NCBI RefSeq assembly: GCF_900626075.1
Contig: NZ_UYZY01000006.1
Coordinates: forward strand, 286,483 to 350,482
DNA: 64,000 nt
Direction: 5' to 3'
From: Clostridium transplantifaecale
GTDB lineage: Bacteria > Bacillota > Clostridia > Lachnospirales > Lachnospiraceae
The notes under the pieces are model-generated. The model had not been told where the DNA came from, ran no database searches, and worked only from the letters and a program-made list of their open reading frames with translations. This document shows, in pieces, positions 41,755 through 50,682 of this stretch. Numbering within the stretch: the first letter of the stretch is position 1; each line of letters opens with the position of its first letter. A program made the translations under genes and the position numbers.

Positions 41755-41795
41755 ATAGCAAAAAGGTGACACACTGATGTCACCTTTTTTGTTAT
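41755..41795 (+). terminator. Terminator after the WYL gene
   Basis: ATAGCAAAAAGGTGAC pairs with GTCACCTTTTTTGTTAT around an 8-base loop; the stem contains the T run. The DJ-1 gene 65 bp later may need its own promoter or read-through. Confidence 0.85.
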
Positions 41796-41859
41796 ACAAT
41801 CATACCACCTTGCAAAAGCGGGGAACTACACACAGAAAATTAAAAACGAGGTGATTGGA

Positions 41860-42438
41860 ATGAAAAAAGAAATATTGGTATTTATATTTGACAGTTACGC
41901 CGACTGGGAACCCGCTTATATCTGCCCGGAGTTAAATAACCCCGAAACTGACTATGTGGTAAAAACGCTCAGTCTTGACAGTGAACCGAAGCTTTCTATG
42001 GGCGGGTTCCGCACGCTTCCTGATTATACGGTAGATAATTTCCCGAACGATTTCAGTTTCCTGCTTTTAACCGGCGGCCTTGCCTGGATGGAACGAAAGA
42101 ATGATGCAATCCTGCCCGTTGTAGACTATGCGGTCCGAAACCATATTCCGGTTGGGGCTATCTGCAACGCTACAAATTTCATGGCACAAAACGGATTTTT
42201 AGATCATGTCCGCCATACGGGGAATACTGTGGAATTTATGAAATCTCAGGCCCCGAATTACTCAGGTGAAAAGCTTTATCTTGAGAAGCAGGCTGTCTCC
42301 GATTCCGGCATCATCACGGCCAACGGCTCCGCGGCCCTGGAATTTTCCAGGGAGATACTTCTGATATTAAAAGCAAAGACGGAAGACGGCGCCCGTGAAT
42401 GGTACGGGATGCATAAATACGGATTTTATCAGGATTAA
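41860..42438 (+). CDS. DJ-1/PfpI family protein
   Basis: The 192-aa protein has the class I glutamine-amidotransferase-like fold: Glu17 in ADWEPAY, LLLTGGLAWME and the nucleophile elbow VGAICNATNFMA with Cys102. Members act as glyoxalases, deglycases, chaperones or hydrolases; the family resembles small DJ-1 proteins of Firmicutes that lie beside WYL or HTH regulators. ATG 41860 after GAGGTG is preferred to the GTG at 41851. Substrate unknown. Confidence 0.88.
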   Translation: MKKEILVFIFDSYADWEPAYICPELNNPETDYVVKTLSLDSEPKLSMGGFRTLPDYTVDNFPNDFSFLLLTGGLAWMERKNDAILPVVDYAVRNHIPVGAICNATNFMAQNGFLDHVRHTGNTVEFMKSQAPNYSGEKLYLEKQAVSDSGIITANGSAALEFSREILLILKAKTEDGAREWYGMHKYGFYQD

Positions 42439-42449
42439 CGCTGTCCGTC

Positions 42450-43787
42450 CTATCGCGAATCCTTCCGTATCTGCCTGATGACGAATCCCAGCGTATAGAC
42501 GGCCATAAAACCGGAAACTGCAGGCGCTATAGAACCGATCAGCAGCAGATTATCGGGGTAATTTGTATATACAATCCAGATGAGAGGCATTCTTAAAAGC
42601 AGCGCGCCGAAGCAGCAGCTAATCATCGTAAATACGGTCTTCCCCCTGCCGTTCATATAACCGTTCAGGCAGAACACAAAGGAAACCGCCAGATAATCAT
42701 AACTGCAGGCCCTGAAAAACGGGATTCCGGCCCGGACAATCTCCGGATCCGTATTAAATACGCCGATCATCGTCTGCGGTGAAACCTGGGCCCAGACAAA
42801 AAACAGACAGGACGCAAGAAAGGCAAAGCCAATTCCCGCTGCCAGTGATTTTTTAGCCCTGTAAAGTTTCCCCGCGCCGTAATTCTGGGCGGTGATAACG
42901 GCCAGGGCGCTGGCAATGGAGGTTGCCGGAAGCATGGCAAACACATCGTATTTTCCTGCAATTCCCACTGCGGCGGCCGTACTGACTCCCAGCCTGTTGG
43001 TCACCGAGGTCAGGTAGAGAAATGAGAGCCTGACCATACTCTCCTGGAACGAAATCGGGATTCCGACACAGGCCAGTTCTTTGACCCTGTCTTTATAAAT
43101 CCGCATATTACTGAGCGTAAACGTAAACAGGAATTTCTTTTTATTCAGGTAAATAATTGAGACAATCATGCTGACGGACTGAGACAGAACCGTAGCCAGC
43201 GCCGTTCCCGCCACTCCCATATTCAGGTATTTTACAAATGTAAAATCACCGATGATATTAAGTACGCAGGAGAGGGCCACAAAATACATCGGCCGCCTGG
43301 AATCGCCGTATCCTCGGAGGATTGCACTGATTGCATTGTATCCGCAGATGAAAAAGATTCCGCAAAAACAGATCGTGACATACTGCTTTGCCAGGTAAAG
43401 CGATTCAGCCGGTGTCTTAAGGAGGGCCAGAATCGGGTCGGTAAAATACAGCATAACGCCCGTGAGGATAATAGCGGCGATTGCAAAAACAGACAGTGTT
43501 GTTCCTATGGTTCTCCTCGTCTGCTCCTCATCCTGCATCCCCGTATATTTCCCCACCAGGATAGTGCCTCCCATTGTAAGGCCCGAAACCAGGTTAGTGA
43601 TAATCTGGGTCACCTGGGTTCCGGTAGATACGGCCGCAACGCTCTCCGGAGAACAGTACCATCCCACCACCATCAAATCCACGGCGCCATACAGCGCCTG
43701 TATCAGGCTCGCTATCAAAAACGGGATTGAAAATGTCAAAAGCGCCCGGAAAATATTACCTTCCGTTAAAAGGTTTTCCTGTTTCAT
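42450..43787 (-). CDS. MATE family multidrug efflux transporter
   Basis: The 445-aa membrane protein has MATE features: PFLIASLIQALYGAVDLMVV near the N-terminus, GVAGTALATVLSQSVSMI mid-protein and ITAQNYGAGKLYRAKKSLA in the second half. AAAGGAG precedes the ATG. Upstream lies a promoter with a 19-bp spacer and an ACCCTC/GAGGGT dyad, a hallmark of MerR-type control, and the MerR gene at 44023 is just upstream on the same strand. It is one of three MATE pumps in the window. Confidence 0.92.
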   Translation of the reverse strand: MKQENLLTEGNIFRALLTFSIPFLIASLIQALYGAVDLMVVGWYCSPESVAAVSTGTQVTQIITNLVSGLTMGGTILVGKYTGMQDEEQTRRTIGTTLSVFAIAAIILTGVMLYFTDPILALLKTPAESLYLAKQYVTICFCGIFFICGYNAISAILRGYGDSRRPMYFVALSCVLNIIGDFTFVKYLNMGVAGTALATVLSQSVSMIVSIIYLNKKKFLFTFTLSNMRIYKDRVKELACVGIPISFQESMVRLSFLYLTSVTNRLGVSTAAAVGIAGKYDVFAMLPATSIASALAVITAQNYGAGKLYRAKKSLAAGIGFAFLASCLFFVWAQVSPQTMIGVFNTDPEIVRAGIPFFRACSYDYLAVSFVFCLNGYMNGRGKTVFTMISCCFGALLLRMPLIWIVYTNYPDNLLLIGSIAPAVSGFMAVYTLGFVIRQIRKDSR

Positions 43788-43915
43788 AATTTCTAACTCC
43801 TTTAAACTAATTTATCTTCCGTCTCATCTTAACCTGCTGTGTCCTTCCCGCCGCTGAGCGGATTTTGACTGAAGGATTTTTGTTAAGAAGAGTTCGTATT
43901 ACTTCCCTATAGAAT

Positions 43916-43946
43916 AAAATAAACCCTCCAGTAAGTAGAGGGTCAA
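43916..43946 (-). promoter_or_regulatory. MerR-type promoter of the MATE gene
   Basis: The minus strand reads TTGACC (complement of 43941-43946), a 19-bp spacer and TATTTT (complement of 43916-43921). The spacer contains the dyad ACCCTC-N9-GAGGGT (43923-43943). The design equals that at 7261-7300, so this pump is probably induced by the MerR protein encoded just upstream. Confidence 0.82.
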
Positions 43947-44022
43947 CTCAATTTTAATTTGATTGAATATACGGCGGCTGACAGGCCCCGCATTAAACCG
44001 GTTCCCTATTCCACCAGAGCCG

Positions 44023-44844
44023 TCAGCTCATCTTTTCCACCGGGATCTGAAGTTCCGTCACATACTGCTCCGTATCATCGGTAAATCCGGCGTCTATCAG
44101 TGTCACCTCCACGGAATCCCCGATCAGGGAATATCCTTTTTCCTCCATCCAGGCGAGTAACTTCTCATAATGTCCGGCCGCTCCCTTATGCGTGCCCGTA
44201 AAACGTACCGTCAGATACGTTCCCTCCGGCAGATACTGCTCCGCGCCGCTGCAGGTATCCCCATCCTCCAGAACCACGAAAATGCCGGAAAAATGTTCAA
44301 AGCTGCGTTTCAGTAAATTCTCCCTAGAAATGGCAACTCCTACCTTACCCAGGAAAATCGCCGGTTCGGGCAGGCTTGCCCGCTCCAGTTCCCTGATTGG
44401 GTATTCCAAATCATCCTCCAGGGCAATCTCCTTTCGCAGAAATGCAATCTGCCGCTTTTTGCAGTAAATTTCCCGAATCTCCCCCGTCGGTGAGCCGAGG
44501 GCATCCTCCAGGGAATTCAGTCTCCGTTCCAGCTTCTGTTCAATCCGCATCAGTGCTTCGATCTTTCGTCTTGTATCCTGTTTCTGTTCCTCCATCATCA
44601 CCTGGAGGCTCTTCACGTCTCTCTTTTCAAAAAACAGGGCTATTTTTTTAAGCGGCATGTCCAGGGCGCGCAGATATTTGATTGTATTCATACGCTCAAA
44701 CTGCCGGCTGGAATAATAACGGTAGCCCGAATCCGGATCCGTCGTCTCCGGCCGCAGAATGCCGATATCATCGTAATACCGGAGCGTGCGGATATTCACA
44801 TCAAACAGCCTCGCCATCTCTCCGATTGTAAAAAGCTCCTTCAT
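44023..44844 (-). CDS. MerR family regulator with GyrI-like ligand domain (BmrR type)
   Basis: The 273-aa protein has a MerR winged helix (FTIGEMARLFDVNIRTLRYY, DIGILRPE, GYRYYSSRQFERMNTIKYLR), a coiled coil (about 80-120) and a GyrI-like C-terminal domain ending TEQYVTELQIPVEKMS, as in multidrug-sensing BmrR/TipA proteins. GGAGG precedes the ATG. Its own promoter is probably at 44961-44989, and the MATE gene downstream has a MerR-type promoter. Confidence 0.92.
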   Translation of the reverse strand: MKELFTIGEMARLFDVNIRTLRYYDDIGILRPETTDPDSGYRYYSSRQFERMNTIKYLRALDMPLKKIALFFEKRDVKSLQVMMEEQKQDTRRKIEALMRIEQKLERRLNSLEDALGSPTGEIREIYCKKRQIAFLRKEIALEDDLEYPIRELERASLPEPAIFLGKVGVAISRENLLKRSFEHFSGIFVVLEDGDTCSGAEQYLPEGTYLTVRFTGTHKGAAGHYEKLLAWMEEKGYSLIGDSVEVTLIDAGFTDDTEQYVTELQIPVEKMS

Positions 44845-44960
44845 CTGCGCCTCCTTCTTCCCGCCCTGAACCCGGATTTCCGTCTGTTCTGTAATACGTT
44901 TTGTGCACGGCAGCGCGGTAACCGTAATGCTCCTGTTTCAATACAGAATCGTTACTCATT

Positions 44961-44989
44961 ATTCTACTATACGGAACTCTTCCCTTCAA
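44961..44989 (-). promoter_or_regulatory. Promoter of the merR gene at 44844
   Basis: The minus strand has TTGAAG (complement of 44984-44989), 17-bp spacer and TAGAAT (complement of 44961-44966), with a small GGAA-GAG-TTCC dyad in the spacer. It gives a leader of ~110 nt. Confidence 0.55.
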
Positions 44990-45070
44990 GTAGATTCTGA
45001 CGGAGAAAAGGTCCGTCGAACCCCTTTTTCTTACTGATTTATTTCATTTTTATTAAGCTTTAATTTTATA

Positions 45071-45099
45071 TTGACTTTAACAATATTAAAGTATATACT
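45071..45099 (+). promoter_or_regulatory. Promoter of the DUF2089 gene
   Basis: TTGACT (45071-45076), 17-bp spacer and TATACT (45094-45099) lie 85 bp ahead of the DUF2089 start. The 44990-45183 stretch holds no gene. Confidence 0.75.
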
Positions 45100-45183
45100 A
45101 AATTTAATTAAACAATCATGCATCTCAGCGATAAAATTTAATGCATAAATTAAATAAGCAGTATACGTAAGGAGTGAATGCTT

Positions 45184-45486
45184 ATGTCAATTGAAATCAT
45201 ACCCGACTGGATGGCAAACCTGGATGACGAGGACGTCACTTTTATCAAAAAGTTTATACTGGCCTCCGGTTCCCTGAAAGAGATTGCCGGCCAGTATCAT
45301 GTAACCTATCCCACGGTCCGGCTGAGACTGGATAAAATAATTCAGAAGATCCTGATCAGCGAGGACACAGCGAATGAGCCGTATATCGCCCTGATTAAGC
45401 GGCTTGCGCTGAACGAAAAGCTGGATTTTGACACCGCCAAGCTTCTGATATCCGAATATAAGAAAATCAAAAAGGAGGAACCCTAG
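45184..45486 (+). CDS. DUF2089-like small regulator
   Basis: The 100-aa product starts IEIIPDWMANLDDEDVTFIK and has a sigma-factor-like helix-turn-helix (FILASGSLKEIAGQYHVTYP, then TVRLRLDKIIQKI). This resembles the DUF2089 family found as small DNA-binding proteins in Firmicutes. ATG 45184 is chosen because AAGGAG lies nine bases upstream, while the ATG at 45178 is too close. The next gene starts directly after its stop, so the two form an operon with a membrane partner. Confidence 0.75.
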   Translation: MSIEIIPDWMANLDDEDVTFIKKFILASGSLKEIAGQYHVTYPTVRLRLDKIIQKILISEDTANEPYIALIKRLALNEKLDFDTAKLLISEYKKIKKEEP

Positions 45487-45900
45487 ATGGCAATGGCAAA
45501 CTCTTTCATGCTTGTTATCATCCTTGTTATTCTGGTCTTTTTTGGAGGCTCCCTGTGGCTTCAGTTCTATCTGTCAGGCAAACCCGGCAGGTGGCCGGGA
45601 CTCATCCTGCCCCTGATCTGCTTCCTGTTGTCTCTGCAGGCGCTGCTGGGCATCGCAACCTACAGTTCCGTGCGCACCTCGGTCACTACCATCACGGAGA
45701 ACGGCACCTCCGTCACCCAGGAGGATGTCGTCGTACCGCCTGAGAAGAAGGATTCGCGCCAGATAGCTGCAACCGCACTCTCCGTATTCATCGGCAACAA
45801 TATTCCCACCGTGATTCTCCTCGGCATTTATACCGCCCGGCGCAGCCGGAGAAAGAAGAACCTGGAACTGGAAAAGATGAATATTCAGGATTTGGAATAA
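45487..45900 (+). CDS. Two-helix membrane protein partnered with DUF2089
   Basis: The 137-aa protein has an N-terminal helix (about 7-30), a second (about 38-58), an external Thr/Val/Glu-rich loop (about 60-92) and a third hydrophobic segment (about 97-115) followed by a very basic tail RRSRRKKN. I do not recognise a family. The start lies 1 bp after the DUF2089 stop, so translation is coupled; it may anchor or antagonise the small HTH protein, as in anti-sigma pairs. That role is inference. Confidence 0.65.
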   Translation: MAMANSFMLVIILVILVFFGGSLWLQFYLSGKPGRWPGLILPLICFLLSLQALLGIATYSSVRTSVTTITENGTSVTQEDVVVPPEKKDSRQIAATALSVFIGNNIPTVILLGIYTARRSRRKKNLELEKMNIQDLE

Positions 45901-45902
45901 AA

Positions 45903-45965
45903 GGCAGTAAAAAGGACCTCCCCCCGGACAAGACACAATCCGAAAGGAAGTCCTTTTTTGCTGCC
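45903..45965. terminator. Terminator after the DUF2089 operon
   Basis: GGCAGTAAAAAGGAC and GTCCTTTTTTGCTGCC pair across a GC-rich loop. It may also end the SSS transporter operon from the other side, whose last stop lies 70 bp to the right. Confidence 0.8.
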
Positions 45966-46034
45966 GTCTGCATTCAACCCTGTAAGAAATAATGCAGCCG
46001 GCATAAATCTATGAAAATGATGAAGGACCTGCGT

Positions 46035-47411
46035 TTAAATAGTTTCCCGGCTTTTCTTCTGTGTTGCCAGGCTGACCGCCACATAGGCCGCTGCCGACGG
46101 AAGTATCGGGAAAATCGATGCAAACGGCATTTGGACTCCCATCTTATTTATAATGACACAGGCGATTCCGATAAAGAAACTTGCAACCGCTCCCTGTGTC
46201 GTTCCCTTTTTCCAGAGTATCCCGCCCAGAATCATGACAAGGCCTCCGGCCGTCATAAACGTATATGCCATTGACAGCAGGGAAATAATGCTTGTAAACT
46301 GCAGGGACAAAACAAGGGCTAAAAGTCCGACAATCACGGTGGACCAGGTTGTCATTCTCGCCAATGTTTTCTCGCTGGCCTGCGGATTGATATGTTTATA
46401 GTAAATATCACTGACAATATTAGCCGTAATTGTAACAAGACCGCCGTCACAGGTAGACATGACCGCCGCGCAGATCGATGCAATTAAGAGCCCTGCGAGC
46501 ACCGGCGGCATTGCTTCAAACAACACCTGGAAAATAATCGTGCCGTTTGCTGCGTCCGGCCACATTGCCTTTCCGTACATTCCAATCAGAACGGGAAGGA
46601 TAACAAACGGAATAATCATAAGGGCTGCAATGATTGGCGCCCTCACGGCCGTTTTTTCATTTTTACATGATACGGTACGCTGGAAGGCCGCGGATGAAAC
46701 GAGGCCGTATAGAGCCGTCGGCCCCAGCATCATAATGAACGTGTCCATGCTGAACGGAATAAACTTAAAACTTTCCGCAGGCAGATTCTGGGCCATTAAC
46801 TGAAATCCGCCTTTGCTGCCGATGAAAATGACAGTGACAATGACTGTGATGAAGATAACCGTACTCTGGATCACATCCGTCATCATAACGCCCCAAAGGC
46901 CCGACATCGAAGAATAGATGATGACAATCAAAGTTGTGATGACCGCTCCCGCCACCGGGTTAATGCCGATGTATTCAAAAAGACGCTTTCCGGCCATAAT
47001 CTGTCCCGCCATGACCGCCGTATTGGCGGCTCCGTTTAAGACGGCCATCATAATGGTCGTGACCTTGTCCCCATATCTCTGCTCCAGCATATCCGAAAGT
47101 GTGACACAGTTCCCCCTGTACACACGTCTCGACATAACGGCGGCAAACAGGATGTAGGATAATGCGGCTCCGACGCCGAACCACATGCCTCCAATTCCAT
47201 ATACAGCCCCATATTCGGCTCCGCCGACCACGATACCGTTTCCGATATGGGAACCGATATAGGATCCCGTTACCAAAAGAAGCGTTCCCTGTTTACCGGC
47301 CGTCATAAAATCGTTCATGCTCCCGCCGTATTTTCTGCCTGCAAGTCCGATCGCAATCATCACTGCCATGTAAATTCCCAGTATTACTAATACTATGCCT
47401 AAACTGCTCAT
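46035..47411 (-). CDS. Sodium:solute symporter (SSS family)
   Basis: The 458-aa polytopic protein has the SSS pattern: LVTGSYIGSHIGNGIVVGGA, QSTVIFITVIVTVIFIGSKG, SSAAFQRTVSCKNEKTAVR and ASICAAVMSTCDGGLVTITA, the last containing the conserved Na+-site region. It is the last gene of the operon etfB-etfA-crotonase-CoA-transferase-symporter, and a paralogue lies at 56634. It probably brings in the carboxylate or other substrate of this pathway by Na+ symport. AGGGGAAA precedes the ATG. Confidence 0.92.
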   Translation of the reverse strand: MSSLGIVLVILGIYMAVMIAIGLAGRKYGGSMNDFMTAGKQGTLLLVTGSYIGSHIGNGIVVGGAEYGAVYGIGGMWFGVGAALSYILFAAVMSRRVYRGNCVTLSDMLEQRYGDKVTTIMMAVLNGAANTAVMAGQIMAGKRLFEYIGINPVAGAVITTLIVIIYSSMSGLWGVMMTDVIQSTVIFITVIVTVIFIGSKGGFQLMAQNLPAESFKFIPFSMDTFIMMLGPTALYGLVSSAAFQRTVSCKNEKTAVRAPIIAALMIIPFVILPVLIGMYGKAMWPDAANGTIIFQVLFEAMPPVLAGLLIASICAAVMSTCDGGLVTITANIVSDIYYKHINPQASEKTLARMTTWSTVIVGLLALVLSLQFTSIISLLSMAYTFMTAGGLVMILGGILWKKGTTQGAVASFFIGIACVIINKMGVQMPFASIFPILPSAAAYVAVSLATQKKSRETI

Positions 47412-47465
47412 ACGTTTCCCCTTTCTCCCCTCGTATCTCCAGGCAGCCTCTGCCCGCCTTCTGTT

Positions 47466-48761
47466 TTACAAAATGCCCACCGTCTCTGCCTGATGCTTCA
47501 GCTCTTCCCTGAATGCCGGATGAGCAATGTGGATTAATTCCTCCGCCCGTTCTTTTACCGATTTGCCGGTTAAAACCGCAATTCCATATTCCGATACCAC
47601 ATACTCCACCATTGTACGGCTCAGGGATACGGGTGTTCCCGGCTCGAAATACGGCACTATCTTGGAGTATTTTCCATTTTTTGTGACGGATTCTATAACC
47701 ACAATGGATTTTCCGTCGGGACAGCTTACCGCTCCCGCGGCAAAATCACCGATTCCGCCCATTCCAGAGTGCTGCCGCCCTTTTAAATATTCCGCATTAG
47801 CCTGTCCGAGAAGATCGACCTGTACCGCATTGTTGATAGCCGTCATCTTATTATTTTTTGCAATAATGCCGGGAGTCAGGACATGGTTGCAGCAATCCAG
47901 GCGGATTTCCAGATTGTCCTGCACATAATCGAACAGCTCCCCGGAGCCGACCACCTGGGTACAAATGGAAACGCCCGGGTTCAGGGTCTTTTTCCGGTTG
48001 GTCACAAGGCCTTTTTTAGTCAGGTTCATCAGAAGATCCCCATATATTTCCGTATGGATTCCCAGATCTCTTACACCGTCCAGGTACATCATAGCGGAGG
48101 AATTAAGGCGCCCGATTCCCACTTCCAGAGTGGCTTCATTTTCCACCAGCTCTGACAGGCTGGCTCCGATAGCCTTATATTTTTCCCGGTTCTCATCGGA
48201 ATCGTCTATCTGTCCGATGTTGAGCGGATAGCCTTCCCCCTCCACAAGATAGTCAAATTCCGAAATATGCATCACATTATCGCCGTGGACAAACGGAAGC
48301 TCCTCATTCAGCTCCGCAATAGCAAGCGGCACCGCCCGGCATACATCAGCCATCATATCGGCCGAATTACCGAAAGAGACGTAACCGTCCTTGTTGGGGG
48401 CCGACACGCAGGTGATAGCCACACGGCACTGAAAGTCTTTCAGCGCCACCTTGGAAAATCCCGAAAAACCGCAGGGTATAAACTGCATTCTTCCTTCTTT
48501 GATATAGTCCCGGTTCACTGAATCCATAAAGCTGGTATAGACGTTCAGCCCGTTTCCCATATTCTCCAGAAGGTGAGGAAAATCCTCCTCCGGGGCGTAA
48601 TAATTCGCCCCGGTCAGATCGCTTCTTTTACCAAGCTCGGTGAGAATTCCCACCGGTTCCCTGGCTCCGCAGCAGAAGCTGTCCCCATCCTGTATCATGG
48701 CTGCCGCCTCACGGGCGGAAATCACTTTATCAGCATATTGTTCTCTCCATAATCGTTCCAT
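47466..48761 (-). CDS. Acetyl-CoA hydrolase/4-hydroxybutyrate-type CoA-transferase (class I)
   Basis: The ~431-aa enzyme belongs to the Cat1/Cat2/AbfT group, which moves CoA between acetyl-CoA or butyryl-CoA and a free carboxylate. The catalytic glutamate is in LGIHTEIYGDLLM, following LEVGIGRLNSSAM; the C-terminal glycine-rich part HSGMGGIGDFAAGA is also typical. ATG 48761 behind GGAGG is chosen over the two ATGs at the end of the crotonase gene. It would activate the pathway acid to its CoA ester. Exact substrate unknown. Confidence 0.88.
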   Translation of the reverse strand: MERLWREQYADKVISAREAAAMIQDGDSFCCGAREPVGILTELGKRSDLTGANYYAPEEDFPHLLENMGNGLNVYTSFMDSVNRDYIKEGRMQFIPCGFSGFSKVALKDFQCRVAITCVSAPNKDGYVSFGNSADMMADVCRAVPLAIAELNEELPFVHGDNVMHISEFDYLVEGEGYPLNIGQIDDSDENREKYKAIGASLSELVENEATLEVGIGRLNSSAMMYLDGVRDLGIHTEIYGDLLMNLTKKGLVTNRKKTLNPGVSICTQVVGSGELFDYVQDNLEIRLDCCNHVLTPGIIAKNNKMTAINNAVQVDLLGQANAEYLKGRQHSGMGGIGDFAAGAVSCPDGKSIVVIESVTKNGKYSKIVPYFEPGTPVSLSRTMVEYVVSEYGIAVLTGKSVKERAEELIHIAHPAFREELKHQAETVGIL

Positions 48762-48778
48762 TCTGCCGGCCTCCATCA

Positions 48779-49579
48779 TTATTTGTTGTACTGTTTCTTG
48801 AGAGCCGAGGCAAGTCCGCCCTCCGCAATATCGCTCCTGAAATCATCCACCTGCGTCGTCTGCATATGGACTCTGCCCAGATTGAACAGTTCGGAAACAA
48901 AATCGATTGTGTTCCGGAAACCCTGAAGCTCATAACATTTATTCAGGGAGTATTTAATAATCTTTGTGCTCTCCGGCGGTATCTGTGCAATTCTCTCCGC
49001 AACCGCCATAGCCGTCTCTTCCAGTTTATCACCCGGAACGACCTGGTTCACCACGTTCATGTCCCGCATCTCGGCAGCCGTAAAGAATTTACTCAGGTAG
49101 AAGAATTCCCTTACTTTGTTAAACGGCATTTTCCAGACTTCCATCGGGAACTCCGGCACATATCCTAAAAGGATCTCCGGGTTGCCGAATGTAGCGTCCT
49201 CCGAAGCGATTACCATATCGCTGAGCATAGCGAGGGTGATACCTCCGCCGATGCAGTATCCCCTGATAGCCGCTACGATTGGTTTTGGGAAATGCCACAT
49301 TCTCATGAAAAACTCTATCTCCTCCGATGTATCTTTCCTTCTCTCCACAACGCCGGTGATGTTGTGCTCCATGGCCTCCTTTAAATCAAATCCTGCCGTG
49401 AACGCTTTTTCTCCTGCTCCCGTGAGAATGACAACACGGACCTCATCGTCCTCCGCCGCCAGTTTAAGCGACTCGTCGATTCCGTGAATGACAGCGCTGT
49501 TTAACGCGTTTCTCTTCTCCGGTCTGTTGATGATAATTTTGGCGATTGCCCCCTGTTTTTCATATAATAATTCGTTCAT
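48779..49579 (-). CDS. Crotonase-family enzyme lacking one catalytic glutamate
   Basis: The 266-aa protein has the enoyl-CoA hydratase/isomerase fold: oxyanion-hole residues in FTAGFDLKE (59-67) and GYCIGGGITLAM (107-118). In true hydratases the segment is GGGxELA with Glu144; here Thr115 replaces it, while the second Glu (Glu164-type) is kept in NPEILLGY. It is therefore less likely to be a simple hydratase and may be an isomerase, decarboxylase or dehydratase. The stop overlaps the next frame. It sits between etfA and the CoA-transferase. Confidence 0.85.
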   Translation of the reverse strand: MNELLYEKQGAIAKIIINRPEKRNALNSAVIHGIDESLKLAAEDDEVRVVILTGAGEKAFTAGFDLKEAMEHNITGVVERRKDTSEEIEFFMRMWHFPKPIVAAIRGYCIGGGITLAMLSDMVIASEDATFGNPEILLGYVPEFPMEVWKMPFNKVREFFYLSKFFTAAEMRDMNVVNQVVPGDKLEETAMAVAERIAQIPPESTKIIKYSLNKCYELQGFRNTIDFVSELFNLGRVHMQTTQVDDFRSDIAEGGLASALKKQYNK

Positions 49580-49622
49580 ATTGAACCATCCTTTCCTTGA
49601 ACTTTCTTTTTTGAATTTTTAA

Positions 49623-50663
49623 TCAGTTTGCTTTTATTTTCTTAATCTCACGGATCAGTTCCGGAATTACCTCCAGAAGATCTCCCACGATTCCATAATC
49701 GGCCACTCCGAATATGGGGGCGTCCGGGTCCTTATTGATTGCCACTATCGTCTCAGCTCCCGACATTCCGGCCAGGTGCTGGATGGCCCCTGAAATACCG
49801 CAGGCGATATAGAGCTTCGGCGCCACCGTTTTGCCGGTCTGCCCCACCTGGTGTGCATGTGGAATCCAGTCGGCATCCACGCAGGCCCTCGACGAACCGA
49901 CCGCTCCTCCCAGCGCCTCGGCCAGCTCTCTGATGTAGGAGAAGTTTTCCGCTTTTCCGATTCCGCGGCCGCCGGACACGATGATATCCGCTTCCTCCAG
50001 ATTGACGGACTGGACCACCTCCCTGACGCGCTCCACAATCTCGGTCCGGATGCGTTCCGGATTGATATCGGCCTTCTCTCTGACAATCTTCTGTTCCGCA
50101 TTCATCTCATTCCGGGTATCTTCCGCGATGCCTGTTTCTTTTACCGGCTTCTTGAATACTCCCGGTCTCACGGTTCCCATCTGGGGCCTGTGGTCAGGAC
50201 AGAGAATCGTGGCCATCAGGTTTCCGCCGAATGCCGGTCTTGTCCACTCCACGTTTCCCGTCTCCGCATTGATATCCAGCGCCGTACAGTCAGCCGTAAG
50301 CCCCGTTTTCAGCCGGCATGCCAGCCTCGGTCCCAGATCCCTTCCGTTGTTTGTCGCTCCCATCAGAATCACCAGGGGCCTGTACTTCTCCACAAGCTGT
50401 GTCATGCAGTCTGCAAACACGTCGGTTCTGTAGTTCCTGTATATCTCATCCTCCACCAGGAGCACCTCGTCCGCACCGTAAGCAGCGGCCTGTGCGGCCG
50501 TCTCGTCCGCACCATATGCCGGAATCACCGCCACCAGCCTCTGGCCCATCTTATCAGCCAGCATCCGGCCCGGCGTCAGCAGTTCATAGCCCACTGGCTT
50601 TGCTTTTCCCTCCTCGGTCTCAATAAATACCCAGATATTCTTATAATCCTGTTTCTGTTCCAC
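49623..50663 (-). CDS. etfA: Electron-transfer flavoprotein alpha subunit
   Basis: The 346-aa protein has the EtfA N-terminal domain and the C-terminal FAD-binding domain with SGGRGIGKAENFSYIRELAE, GSSRACVDADWIPHAHQVGQ and GKTVAPKLYIACGISGAIQH. It forms a heterodimer with EtfB and links acyl-CoA dehydrogenases to electron carriers; clostridial members may bifurcate electrons. Start is a GTG after GGGAGGGG. The gene is 20 bp after etfB. The likely dehydrogenase partner is the one at 61183. Confidence 0.95.
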   Translation of the reverse strand: MEQKQDYKNIWVFIETEEGKAKPVGYELLTPGRMLADKMGQRLVAVIPAYGADETAAQAAAYGADEVLLVEDEIYRNYRTDVFADCMTQLVEKYRPLVILMGATNNGRDLGPRLACRLKTGLTADCTALDINAETGNVEWTRPAFGGNLMATILCPDHRPQMGTVRPGVFKKPVKETGIAEDTRNEMNAEQKIVREKADINPERIRTEIVERVREVVQSVNLEEADIIVSGGRGIGKAENFSYIRELAEALGGAVGSSRACVDADWIPHAHQVGQTGKTVAPKLYIACGISGAIQHLAGMSGAETIVAINKDPDAPIFGVADYGIVGDLLEVIPELIREIKKIKAN

Positions 50664-50682
50664 TTAAATCCCCTCCCGCATG

